This document shows, one piece after another, positions 1-6,401 of a DNA stretch of 12,575 bases (position 1 is the stretch's first letter; each line of letters opens with the position of its first letter). Where the stretch lies: positions 1-12,575 of the forward strand of contig JAEYZV010000333.1 of the NCBI GenBank assembly GCA_023427865.1, in the 5' to 3' direction. Under the pieces are notes generated by a model. That model was not told where the DNA came from. It ran no database searches and worked only from the letters and a program-made list of their open reading frames with translations. A program made the translations under genes and the position numbers. This DNA comes from Acidobacteriota bacterium. Its GTDB lineage: Bacteria; Acidobacteriota; Vicinamibacteria; Vicinamibacterales; Vicinamibacteraceae.

Positions 1-13
1 TTCGAAGGTGTAG

Positions 14-69
14 CCGCCGGGCCTAGCCCGGCGGGCGGAGATCGCTGAGCGTCGGACGAAATCCGACGC
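14..69. repeat. Pair of strong hairpins upstream of the VWA gene
   Basis: Two perfect inverted repeats lie side by side. The first pairs 14-22 with 26-34 (9 bp, nearly all G/C, 3-base loop). The second pairs 49-56 with 62-69 (8 bp, loop CGAAA). Neither is followed by a T-run, so a classical intrinsic terminator is not supported, although they could end transcription of a gene left of the window. Two compact hairpins in an intergenic space also fit a REP-like interspersed repeat; no second copy exists in this window to test that. The first 48 bases can be read as the end of an open frame stopping at TGA 46-48, but nothing supports a gene there. Confidence 0.55.
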
Positions 70-120
70 CTGCGCCAATGCTGCAGAGGCCGGCACCACG
101 GTGTTATCGGGGTACGACAA

Positions 121-1158
121 ATGAAACAACACGTCATCTCCCGCTTTCGTTCATCGGCGCTCGCGCCCATCGTCGCGATGCTGGCCGTGGTGCCGGTCGT
201 CGCGCAGGACGCGCAGGACGGCTTCCGCTTCCGCAGCACCACCGAGCTGATAAACGTCACGGCGACGGTCACCGACAGTTCCGGGCGCTTCGTGTCGGGT
301 CTGCGGCGTGAGGACTTCCGCGTCCGCGAGGACGGCGTCCCGCAGCAGATCTCGCACTTCAGCAGCGAGCGCGTGCCGGTGAGCCTCGGCATCGTGCTCG
401 ACGTCAGCGGCAGCATGTCGGGCGAAAAGTTCCGCGCCGCCGAGCGCGCCCTGGGCCGCTTCCTCTACGACCTGCTCGCGCCCGACGACGAGGTGTTCAT
501 CCTCGGCTTCTCGGACCAGACCGACCTCGTGAGTGACTGGACGACGGATCGCCGGCAGCTCGCCGCGGCCCTGTCACGCATCCGGCCGCGCGGCGGCACC
601 GCCCTCTACGACGCCGTGGCCGAAGCCGTGCCGATGGCGCAGGGCGGGCGCCACAAGAAGAAGGCCGTCGTGGTGATCTCGGATGGCAACGACACCGACA
701 GCCACACGGACCCGGACTCGCTGCAGTCGCTCATCCGCGAAACGGAAGTGCTCGTTTACGCGATAGGCATCGATGGCAACGACGCGGTCACGCGCTCGTC
801 CGGCGGCACCTGGCCCGGCCAGCCGCGCGTGCAGTGGCCGTTCCCCTTCCCCGGCGGCGGCACGTGGGGCCGGCCGCGCCCGCGCTACCCGACGCCGAGC
901 GGCCGCGTCAACGCCAACGACCGCGTGAACGTCGACGTGCTGCGCGGCATCACCGACGACAGCGGCGGCCGCACCGAGGTGATCCGCAACGCGTACGACC
1001 TCGATCCGGCCACGGCGAGCATCGCCGACGAGCTCTCGCAGCAGTACTCGCTGGGGTATGTGCCGCCGCGTGCCAAAGACGGGCGCTGGCACACCATCGA
1101 AGTGCAGGTGCGCGGCAATCACGTCGTGCGCGCCCGGCGCGGCTACCTCGCGCAGTAA
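121..1158 (+). CDS. Secreted VWA-domain protein (Acidobacteria VWFA-related type)
   Basis: A 345-residue exported protein. Residues 1-29 form a signal peptide with basic start, hydrophobic core and a VVA-Q cleavage-like site. Residues about 38-82 are the short beta-rich segment that precedes the VWA domain in the acidobacterial VWFA-related family (LRREDF...EDGVPQQI). The VWA domain follows at about 86-310 with an intact metal-ion-dependent adhesion site: D94-x-S96-x-S98, T160 in GGTALYD, and D188 in ISDGND. It therefore probably binds a divalent metal and a protein or surface ligand outside the cytoplasm; the ligand is unknown. Residues about 227-262 are a Gly/Pro/Trp/Arg-rich insertion inside the domain, unlike the rest of the protein. 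The ATG at 121 is chosen because the signal peptide starts there; a GGGG at 109-112 is the only ribosome-site-like sequence. It stands alone, with a repeat tract downstream. Family assignment is strong, biological role unknown. Confidence 0.9.
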   Translation: MKQHVISRFRSSALAPIVAMLAVVPVVAQDAQDGFRFRSTTELINVTATVTDSSGRFVSGLRREDFRVREDGVPQQISHFSSERVPVSLGIVLDVSGSMSGEKFRAAERALGRFLYDLLAPDDEVFILGFSDQTDLVSDWTTDRRQLAAALSRIRPRGGTALYDAVAEAVPMAQGGRHKKKAVVVISDGNDTDSHTDPDSLQSLIRETEVLVYAIGIDGNDAVTRSSGGTWPGQPRVQWPFPFPGGGTWGRPRPRYPTPSGRVNANDRVNVDVLRGITDDSGGRTEVIRNAYDLDPATASIADELSQQYSLGYVPPRAKDGRWHTIEVQVRGNHVVRARRGYLAQ

Positions 1159-1170
1159 GCCCGAAGGGAC

Positions 1171-1311
1171 GGCCTTCGTCGTTCGGCCTTCGGCCTTCGG
1201 AACGCCGTTCCTCCGTCCTCAGTCCTTCGTCCTGGTCCGCCGTCCTGGTCCGCCGTCCTCGGTTCCTCGGTCCTTCGTCCTTCGTCCTTCGTCCTGCGTC
1301 CTGCGTCCTGC
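1171..1311. repeat. Tract of degenerate 7-bp tandem repeats
   Basis: Nearly the whole gap between the VWA and ZIP genes is a pyrimidine-rich array with a 7-base period. Units GGCCTTC occur at 1171, 1185 and 1192. A 13-base unit, GTCCTGGTCCGCC, is directly duplicated at 1229 and 1242. Six exact tandem units end the array: GTCCTTC three times from 1270, then GTCCTGC three times from 1291 to 1311. The array ends four bases before the TATGAT box of the ZIP gene, so it occupies the place of its -35 region. The open frames running through it encode only Ser/Arg/Pro/Phe-rich low-complexity peptide and are not genes. A related purine-rich tract lies at 6321-6376. Confidence 0.85.
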
Positions 1312-1314
1312 GGC

Positions 1315-1320
1315 TATGAT
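1315..1320 (+). promoter_or_regulatory. -10 box (TATGAT) for the ZIP gene, probably leaderless
   Basis: TATGAT matches the sigma-70 -10 consensus at five of six positions. Exactly 8 bases separate it from the GTG start at 1329, so transcription would begin at or next to the start codon. There is no Shine-Dalgarno sequence between them. No TTGACA-like -35 is visible; that region is the end of the 7-bp repeat tract. Confidence 0.6.
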
Positions 1321-1328
1321 CGTGCGGC

Positions 1329-2069
1329 GTGTTCGACTCCCCCCTCGCCCTTGCGATGGCGCTCAGCGCCGCGGGCAGTTTCCTTGGCGTCCTCGTTGCC
1401 TCCGTCATCTACCTGTTCGGTGACGCGGTCCGCGCACGGCTCGTCGCGTGGCTGGTGAGCTACGCGGTCGGGACGCTGCTCGGCCTGTCACTCCTGCACC
1501 TGCTGCCCGAGTCCCTCGAAACCCTCGAGCCGACGCAGGCCATGGGTACGCTTCTGCTCGGCATCCTCACGTTCTTCATGCTGGAGAAGCTCGTGCTGTG
1601 GCGTCACTGCCACGATCCGCACGAGTGCCGCGTACACAGCAGCGCCGCCAAGCTGGTGATCATCGGCGACGCCTTCCACACCTTCGTGGATGGCGCGATC
1701 ATCGCCGCCGCGACGCTCACCTCGCCATGGCTGGGCGTGACCACCGCGATGGCCGCCGCGGCGCACGAGATCCCGCAGGAACTCGGCGACGCGGCGATCC
1801 TCCTGAAGGCCGGGTACGGTCGGATGCAGGCGCTCACCCTGAACCTGCTGTCGGGCATCGGCGGCCTTGCCGGCGCGCTGTTCGTCTACCTGGCGCTCAA
1901 CCAGCTGCCGATGGTGCTGCCGTACGTCATCGCGTTCGCCTCGGGCAGCTTCCTCTACGTCGCGATGTCGGACCTGATCCCGAGCCTCCACCAGGGCCAC
2001 ATCGACGTGAACCCGGTGGCGCAGGTGCTCCTCATCAGCGCCGGGTTGTTCACGCTGCTGCTCCTCTGA
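1329..2069 (+). CDS. ZIP-family divalent metal transporter
   Basis: A 246-residue inner-membrane protein of about eight membrane segments, the normal size for bacterial ZIP transporters, which import Zn2+ or other divalent metals down their gradient. The two metal-binding helices are clear: H116-x4-D121 in GDAFHTFVDGAII (segment 4) and H146-E-I-P-Q-E-L-G-D (segment 5). The second motif resembles HExPHExGD of the LIV-1 branch, except that its second His is Gln150. A His/Cys-rich loop at 92-103 (RHCHDPHECRVH) lies between segments 3 and 4, where many ZIPs have a metal-sensing or delivery loop. The GTG start at 1329 gives the natural N-terminus and sits 8 bases after TATGAT. The ATG at 1316 is out of frame. 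Zinc is the likeliest substrate, but iron or manganese cannot be excluded. The last 20 bp overlap the convergent MFS gene. Confidence 0.92.
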   Translation: MFDSPLALAMALSAAGSFLGVLVASVIYLFGDAVRARLVAWLVSYAVGTLLGLSLLHLLPESLETLEPTQAMGTLLLGILTFFMLEKLVLWRHCHDPHECRVHSSAAKLVIIGDAFHTFVDGAIIAAATLTSPWLGVTTAMAAAAHEIPQELGDAAILLKAGYGRMQALTLNLLSGIGGLAGALFVYLALNQLPMVLPYVIAFASGSFLYVAMSDLIPSLHQGHIDVNPVAQVLLISAGLFTLLLL

Positions 2070-3297
2070 TCCCGCGCCCGCGCGTCTCCGGAATCACCAT
2101 CCACCACGCCGCCGCACACACGAACGCCGCAGCGGTGACGGTGAAGGCGACGTCGAAGCCGCGCGTGTCGGCAAGCGAGCCGACAACGAACGGCGCGGCA
2201 GCGCTCGCCAGGCGTCCAACGTTGTAGGTGAGCCCCTGCGCGGTCGCGCGGATCGCCGTGGGATACGCCTCGGCCGACACCACCCCGAATCCCGTGAAGT
2301 AGCCGGTCCCGAAGAACGCCACGAGCGGACCGAGCAGGAGCAGCACGGCCGGCGACCGCAGCTGCGCGTAGGCGAACATCAGCACGGCGGCCACGAGCAG
2401 GTACGCGACGTAGACCCGCTTGCGTCCGAAGGCATCGGCAACGACGCCGAACGTGACGTAGCCGAACCACATCCCGACCTGCATCCACACCACGAGCCAG
2501 GCCATCGTGCCGGCGCCGAGCCCGATGCCGCCCTGCTCCTGCGGCAGCGACAGGTACGCGGGAATCCACGAGTTGAAGCCCCACCAGGCAAAGAGGCAGC
2601 ACGCGTTCATCAGCGCGAGCGCCAGCGTGATCGCGCCCCGCCCGTCCGCGACCACGGCGGCAAGCCCGCCTCGGGCGCGCGCACCCGTGGAGGCGCGCCA
2701 CACGTCCGGCTCGGGCACCGCGCGGCGGATCCAGAGGGTGAACAACGCCGGCAGGATGCCCACGAAGAAGACGGCGCGCCACCCCCACACCGGCAGCACG
2801 ACGCTCGTGACGATGGCGGCTAGCGCATACCCGACGGCCCAGGCGCTCTGCATCAGGCCCAGGGCCTTGCCGCGGTGCGCGTCGGGCCAGGTCTCGGCGA
2901 CGCGCGCCGCGCCGCTCGCCCACTCCCCGCCCATACCCAGCCCGAGGCCGACCCGGAACAGCGCCAGTTGCAGCGCCGTCTGCGCGACGCCGCAGGCGGC
3001 CGTGAACACCGAGTACACGAGGATGCTGCCCATGAGCGCACGGGTGCGTCCGTAACGATCGGCAAGGAGGCCGAACAGCACGCCGCCGACGGCCGAGGCG
3101 ACGAGCGTGACCGATCCGATGAGGCCGGCCACCGGCTTTGTGAGCTGCAGGTCAGCCATCACGGCCGTGAGCACGAGCGCGTAGAGCATCACGTCGAACG
3201 CGTCGAGCATCCAGCCGAGGGCCGCGGCCCACAGGGCGCGGTGCGCCGCGGGCGGCGCCTCCTGCCACCAGCCGAACAGGCGATGTGTCGTCGGCAT
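2050..3297 (-). CDS. MFS transporter, aromatic acid/sialate-like (AAHS-type) symporter
   Basis: A 415-residue, 12-helix major facilitator permease of the inner membrane, probably a proton symporter for a small organic anion. Visible motifs: the helix-1 signature D32-A-F-D35, typical of aromatic-acid:H+ symporters and NanT-like permeases; the loop 2-3 motif G76-L-L-A-D80-R81-Y-G-R84; GMGGEWASGA at 121-130 in helix 4; a second loop motif ADAFGRKR at 287-294; the AYPTAIR...G segment at 344-355; and PETRGRG at 403-409, a usual MFS ending. The ATG at 3297 is chosen because it starts just before helix 1; the open frame continues 46 residues upstream as Arg/Pro-rich sequence unlike a transporter N-terminus. 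GAGAAT lies 9 bases before this ATG and could be a -10 box of a leaderless promoter. Substrate unknown; no catabolic genes are adjacent. The 3' end overlaps the ZIP gene by 20 bp. Confidence 0.9.
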   Translation of the reverse strand: MPTTHRLFGWWQEAPPAAHRALWAAALGWMLDAFDVMLYALVLTAVMADLQLTKPVAGLIGSVTLVASAVGGVLFGLLADRYGRTRALMGSILVYSVFTAACGVAQTALQLALFRVGLGLGMGGEWASGAARVAETWPDAHRGKALGLMQSAWAVGYALAAIVTSVVLPVWGWRAVFFVGILPALFTLWIRRAVPEPDVWRASTGARARGGLAAVVADGRGAITLALALMNACCLFAWWGFNSWIPAYLSLPQEQGGIGLGAGTMAWLVVWMQVGMWFGYVTFGVVADAFGRKRVYVAYLLVAAVLMFAYAQLRSPAVLLLLGPLVAFFGTGYFTGFGVVSAEAYPTAIRATAQGLTYNVGRLASAAAPFVVGSLADTRGFDVAFTVTAAAFVCAAAWWMVIPETRGRGIRGAAA

Positions 3298-3510
3298 CGG
3301 GCGGCCATTCTCCCATCTGTCCCTCGGGAGCGACAGCCGGCACCCTGCCGGTCGCGGCAGGGGCGCTCGCGCGCGCGTTCGCGGCCCATCTGCCCCCGGA
3401 AGGTGGCAGATCGTGATGGCACACGCTTTGATCAATCAGGAAGCGACGGAGGACGCACGACTCCTCCCGGGCAGACCTGCCAGCGGCTCCCGGGCCGTGC
3501 GTTGAAAGCC
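3298..3510. promoter_or_regulatory. Divergent intergenic region between MFS and BON genes
   Basis: These 213 bp must hold the promoters of both flanking genes. Visible structure: an 8-bp palindrome TTGATCAA at 3428-3435 inside the most A/T-rich stretch; an inverted repeat GGAGGA (3448-3453) with TCCTCC (3462-3467); and two CCCGGG copies shortly downstream, which could also pair. The hairpins would lie in the 5' leader of the BON gene. I see no convincing -10/-35 pair for the BON gene. Confidence 0.4.
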
Positions 3511-4071
3511 ATGATCGTCAGAATCCAGAGACTGCTCACCGCCGGACTCGTGGCCATCGCCCTCTCCGGCGTGGCGCGGGCACAGGACGTGACCGACCGC
3601 AAGGACTTCCAGGTCTTCCAGGACGTGGCCAGGCAGGTGCGGCAGTACGTCAACTTCACGGTGTTCGACAGCGTGAACGCGAGCATCGACAACGGCGTGG
3701 TGACGCTCACCGGGAGCGTGACGATGCCTTACAAGATCGACGATCTCACGCGGCGCGTGCAGCGTGTCGAGGGCGTGCGCCGGGTGGACAACAAGATCAC
3801 GGTGCTGCCGGCGTCGCGCTTCGACGACGAACTGCGGCTGCGGGTGGCGCGCGCGATCTACGGCAACCCGAGCTTCTGGCACTACGCCTCCATGCCCAAC
3901 CCGCCCATCCACATCGTCGTGGACCGGGGCCGCGTCCGCCTCGAGGGCACGGTGAACAGCCACGTCGAGCGCATGCTCGCGCAGTCGCTCGCGATCGGCT
4001 TCGGCGAGTTCTCGGTGGAGAACCGCCTTCGCACCGACGCTGAAGTCCAGGAGGAGTTGGAGAAGCTCTAG
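3511..4071 (+). CDS. Exported protein with two BON domains
   Basis: A 186-residue protein with a signal peptide at 1-24 (hydrophobic core LLTAGLVAIALSGVARA, cleavage before Q25) and two successive BON domains, about 33-99 and 105-176. Each has the typical central motif: NGVVTLTGSV at 61-70 and RGRVRLEGTV at 139-148. BON domains, as in OsmY, are thought to bind phospholipid or attach to the envelope, and OsmY-type proteins are periplasmic stress or folding factors. The ATG at 3511 is chosen because the signal peptide begins there; an in-frame TTG at 3502 would add three residues. The upstream open frame is antisense to the MFS gene and is not coding. Its 3' end faces the sensor kinase gene across 32 bp. 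Closeness to a Cpx-like regulator operon makes an envelope-stress role plausible, by inference only. Confidence 0.88.
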   Translation: MIVRIQRLLTAGLVAIALSGVARAQDVTDRKDFQVFQDVARQVRQYVNFTVFDSVNASIDNGVVTLTGSVTMPYKIDDLTRRVQRVEGVRRVDNKITVLPASRFDDELRLRVARAIYGNPSFWHYASMPNPPIHIVVDRGRVRLEGTVNSHVERMLAQSLAIGFGEFSVENRLRTDAEVQEELEKL

Positions 4072-4087
4072 GAGAAGAACGAGGAAG

Positions 4088-4105
4088 AAGGAGGAAGTAC
4101 TCCTT
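4088..4105. terminator. Weak hairpin between convergent BON and kinase genes
   Basis: AAGGAG (4088-4093) pairs with CTCCTT (4100-4105) across a 6-base loop, in the 32-bp gap between the two stop codons and touching the kinase stop. The stem is short and there is no proper T-run. The gap (4072-4103) is purine-rich and may be a remnant of the same class of short-repeat tract seen at 1171-1311 and 6321-6376. Confidence 0.3.
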
Positions 4106-5498
4106 ACTCTTGACGCGGCACTTCCACCGAAAACGTGCTCCCCTCGCCTGGGGTGCTGCTGACGGCGGCCGTGCCGCCGTGCGCTTCGGCAATGGCGCGC
4201 ACGATCGACAGGCCCAGGCCGGTGCCGCTCCGGCTGCGTGACGCGTCCTGCTTGTAGAAGCGATCGAACACCCTCGCCTGATCGGCGGCAGCGATGCCAG
4301 GCCCGCTGTCGGCAACGTCGATCCGCACTCCGGACCGCGTGGCTTCGGCTCGCACCTGTACGGTCCCGCCGGCGGGCGTGAAGCGGATCGCGTTGGCGAC
4401 GAGGTTCGAGAGCGCCTGCTCGAGACGTCCGGCGTCGGCACGCAGCGAGAGCGACGACGGCTCGAGGACCAGCGACACGCCGGCCGCGGCCGCGGCTGGC
4501 GCATGGCGGTCCCGCAACCGTGCCCAGAGGGCCGCGAGATCGACGTCGGACGGCTGGAGCACCTGACTGCCCGACTCCATCTTCGCCAGGTCGAGGAGAT
4601 CGTTGATCAGCCGCTCGAGACGAATGGCCTCATCGTCGACGATCGCGAGGTAGCGGGCGCGGTCCTCCTCGCCAATCGGGAGATCGCGCATGCGCAGCGT
4701 CTCGACGTAGCCGCGGATCGTCGTGAGCGGCGTGTGCAGTTCGTGTGAGACGTCGGCCATCAGCTGCCGGCGGACCTCCTGCTCGGACAGCACACGCTGG
4801 ATCTGCGCCGCGAGGGCGTCGGCCGTCTGGTTGAAGGCGCGCGAGACGCGGCTGATCTCGTCGGCGCCGTGCTCGGGCGCGCGCGCGCTGAGATCGCCAC
4901 TTCCGAGACGGGTGGCGGCCCGCTCCAGCGCCTGCAAGCGGCGATGCGCGGGCGCGAACGCGATCCACGCGAGCCCGGCCGCCACTGCAACCGCCGCGAG
5001 CGCCGCGCCGGCCAGCGTCCACGGCCCCAGTTCGCGGAGCACGCCCCATCCTCGGCGCCGCGGCAGCACGACGACGTGCCCCTCGAACTGCCCGAGGACG
5101 TCCACGCGCGCAACGCCGGTGGGACGTTCCGGCTCGCTCTCGGATTCGTCGGTGATCTCGGCGAGACGTCGCGCCAGCGGCGGGGGCACCGGGACTCGGC
5201 CCGACGACGTGATGGCGCCATTGGACGCCACGAAGAACGCCGGCACGTCCTGATCGGTGATCTCGCGCAACAGGTGGCGGACGTCGGTGGCCGGGTCGGC
5301 CTCGAGCGCCTCCGACAGTGCATCGGCGACGAGCGTCGCCCACCGCTGCGCCTCCACGCGGGCGCGCAGCCCCGACGGTCGCGTGAGCGTGGCGACCAAC
5401 ACCGCCATCTGCACCATCAATGCGACCACCAGCAACCCGAGGCTCGCAAGCGCGATGCGCCAGTAGAGGGACCGTGGGGCGGGAAGACGCAGCGCCAT
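4104..5498 (-). CDS. Two-component sensor histidine kinase (HAMP, HisKA)
   Basis: A 464-residue membrane kinase. Order: cytoplasmic N-terminus; transmembrane helix about 15-38; periplasmic sensor region about 40-155 with no recognised fold and an acidic stretch TDESESEPE; second helix about 158-182; HAMP about 183-235; dimerisation domain with phospho-acceptor H252 in DVSHELHTPL; and an ATPase domain with N-box N365/N369, G1 box D397-S-G-P-G, F-box FDRFY and G2 box G425-T-G-L-G. All catalytic motifs are intact, so it should autophosphorylate and pass phosphate to the regulator encoded just upstream. The ATG at 5498 begins 5 bases after the regulator's stop. An in-frame GTG at 5507 overlaps that stop as GTGA and would add three residues; either implies translational coupling. 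The frame is open far upstream through the regulator gene, but that part is not kinase sequence. Signal unknown. Confidence 0.93.
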   Translation of the reverse strand: MALRLPAPRSLYWRIALASLGLLVVALMVQMAVLVATLTRPSGLRARVEAQRWATLVADALSEALEADPATDVRHLLREITDQDVPAFFVASNGAITSSGRVPVPPPLARRLAEITDESESEPERPTGVARVDVLGQFEGHVVVLPRRRGWGVLRELGPWTLAGAALAAVAVAAGLAWIAFAPAHRRLQALERAATRLGSGDLSARAPEHGADEISRVSRAFNQTADALAAQIQRVLSEQEVRRQLMADVSHELHTPLTTIRGYVETLRMRDLPIGEEDRARYLAIVDDEAIRLERLINDLLDLAKMESGSQVLQPSDVDLAALWARLRDRHAPAAAAAGVSLVLEPSSLSLRADAGRLEQALSNLVANAIRFTPAGGTVQVRAEATRSGVRIDVADSGPGIAAADQARVFDRFYKQDASRSRSGTGLGLSIVRAIAEAHGGTAAVSSTPGEGSTFSVEVPRQE

Positions 5499-5503
5499 CG
5501 GTG

Positions 5504-6208
5504 TCACGCGTCGCGGAACTTGTAGCCCACGCCCCACACGGTGAGCAGCCGCTCCGGTTCGGCGGGATTGGCTTCGATCTTCTGCCGCAGGCGCTTGACG
5601 ATGGTGTCGACGCTGCGCTCGGTGACGTGTGTGCCGGGTTCCCAGGCCTTCCGGATCAGGGCCTCGCGCGAGAACACGATCCCCGGGTTGGCGGCCAGCA
5701 CCTTGAGGACGGCGAACTCGTGCGCCGTCATCTCCACGACCCGGCCATCCACCGTCACCTGGTGGCGCGAGGCGTCGACCTCGAGGCCACCCCGGCGGAT
5801 GACGTCGCCGGGCGGGCGGGCCTCGGGCGGCGTCTCGGACTCCGCGCGCCGCAACAGCGCGCGCACCCGCGCCATGAGCTCGCGAACACCGAACGGCTTG
5901 GTGAGGTAGTCGTCGGCCCCGCTGTCGAGTCCGAGGACCTTGTCGGTCTCGTCGTGCCTGGCCGTGAGCAGCAGGATCGGCACCCGGCGGGTGGACGGCT
6001 GCTGCCTCAATGCACGGCACAAGGCGACGCCGTCGAGGCCGGGCAGCATGACGTCGAGGATGAAGAGGTCGTACGGCCTCGTGCGTGCCGCCTGGAGCGC
6101 CGACAGGCCATCGACGAACCTGTCGCTGGTGTGCCCCTCGAACGAGAGGTGCAGCGATACGAGTTCCCCGATCGGCACTTCGTCGTCCACGACCAGCACG
6201 TGAGCCAT
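5504..6208 (-). CDS. OmpR/PhoB-family DNA-binding response regulator
   Basis: A 234-residue cytoplasmic transcription regulator of normal family length. The receiver domain (about 2-115) has the acidic pocket D8/D9, phospho-acceptor D52 in LDVMLPGLDG, switch T82, Y101 and K104 in DDYLTKPF. The C-terminal winged helix (about 138-232) shows the family pattern ending RSVDTIVKRLRQKIE...VWGVGYKF. It is the first gene of an operon with the sensor kinase and probably controls itself and the divergent Spy/CpxP-like gene, as CpxR does in enterobacteria; that is inference from gene order. The ATG at 6208 starts right at the conserved first strand (MAHVLVVDDE). GGAGG lies 13 bases upstream, too far for a good ribosome site, while TAGCCT lies 7 bases upstream and could be a -10 box giving a leaderless message. 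Confidence 0.95.
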   Translation of the reverse strand: MAHVLVVDDEVPIGELVSLHLSFEGHTSDRFVDGLSALQAARTRPYDLFILDVMLPGLDGVALCRALRQQPSTRRVPILLLTARHDETDKVLGLDSGADDYLTKPFGVRELMARVRALLRRAESETPPEARPPGDVIRRGGLEVDASRHQVTVDGRVVEMTAHEFAVLKVLAANPGIVFSREALIRKAWEPGTHVTERSVDTIVKRLRQKIEANPAEPERLLTVWGVGYKFRDA

Positions 6209-6401
6209 CGATGACAGGCTACCTCCGGTCGTCAGGCACGCGTCGGGTCAGCCGCGACGACACGGATTTTTCACAGTTGCGCCATCGCCCCACCACAGCG
6301 GGCGCGTCTCATTGAACAAGGCAGAAGTCAGAAGGCAGAAGACAGAAGGAAAGTCCGAAGGGCGAAGTCAGCAGAAGGAACACGTCAACAGGATGGGGAT
6401 C
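6209..6401. promoter_or_regulatory. Divergent control region between regulator and Spy/CpxP-like genes
   Basis: This 193-bp region separates two divergent genes and should contain both promoters plus any operator for the regulator. Seen: TAGCCT on the minus strand (6221-6216) before the regulator ATG; a loose direct repeat, GTCAGGC at 6231 and GTCAGCC at 6247; and an A/T patch GGATTTTTCACA at 6264-6275, the lowest-GC point here. From 6321 to 6376 it is occupied by a 7-base repeat tract. No exact match to the enterobacterial CpxR box (two GTAAA units 5 bases apart) is present. Confidence 0.45.
6321..6376. repeat. Purine-rich tract of degenerate 7-bp repeats
   Basis: Successive seven-base units GCAGAAG, TCAGAAG, GCAGAAG and ACAGAAG run from 6321 to 6348. 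Decayed units with CGAAG cores follow to about 6376. Read on the other strand these are CTTCTGC-like, akin to the CTTC/CCTGC units at 1171-1311. The tract sits just before the Spy/CpxP-like gene. It is translatable as a Lys/Glu/Arg-rich extension (from TTG 6312), but that extension would precede the signal peptide and is judged not coding. Confidence 0.7.

Noticed and set aside
1..48. 3' end of an upstream protein gene
   Set aside because: The frame is open to TGA 46-48 but contains the hairpin repeat and no recognisable protein sequence.
1171..1311. CRISPR array
   Set aside because: Units are 7 bases and contiguous, without unique spacers of 25-40 bases, and there are no cas genes.
3448..3490. 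Riboswitch or attenuator in the BON leader
   Set aside because: Only short stems are present; no recognisable riboswitch core or terminator with T-run.
2875..3510. A long N-terminal extension of the BON protein
   Set aside because: It would run antisense through the MFS gene and place the signal peptide internally.
4104..6020. A possible regulator-kinase fusion, since the kinase frame stays open upstream to 6020
   Set aside because: The upstream part lies in a different frame from the real receiver/winged-helix gene and has no domain; kinase sequence begins at ATG 5498.
6312..6401. A 30-residue extension of the Spy/CpxP-like protein from TTG 6312
   Set aside because: It is encoded by the 7-base repeat tract and would precede a clear signal peptide; AGGA before ATG 6402 fits better.
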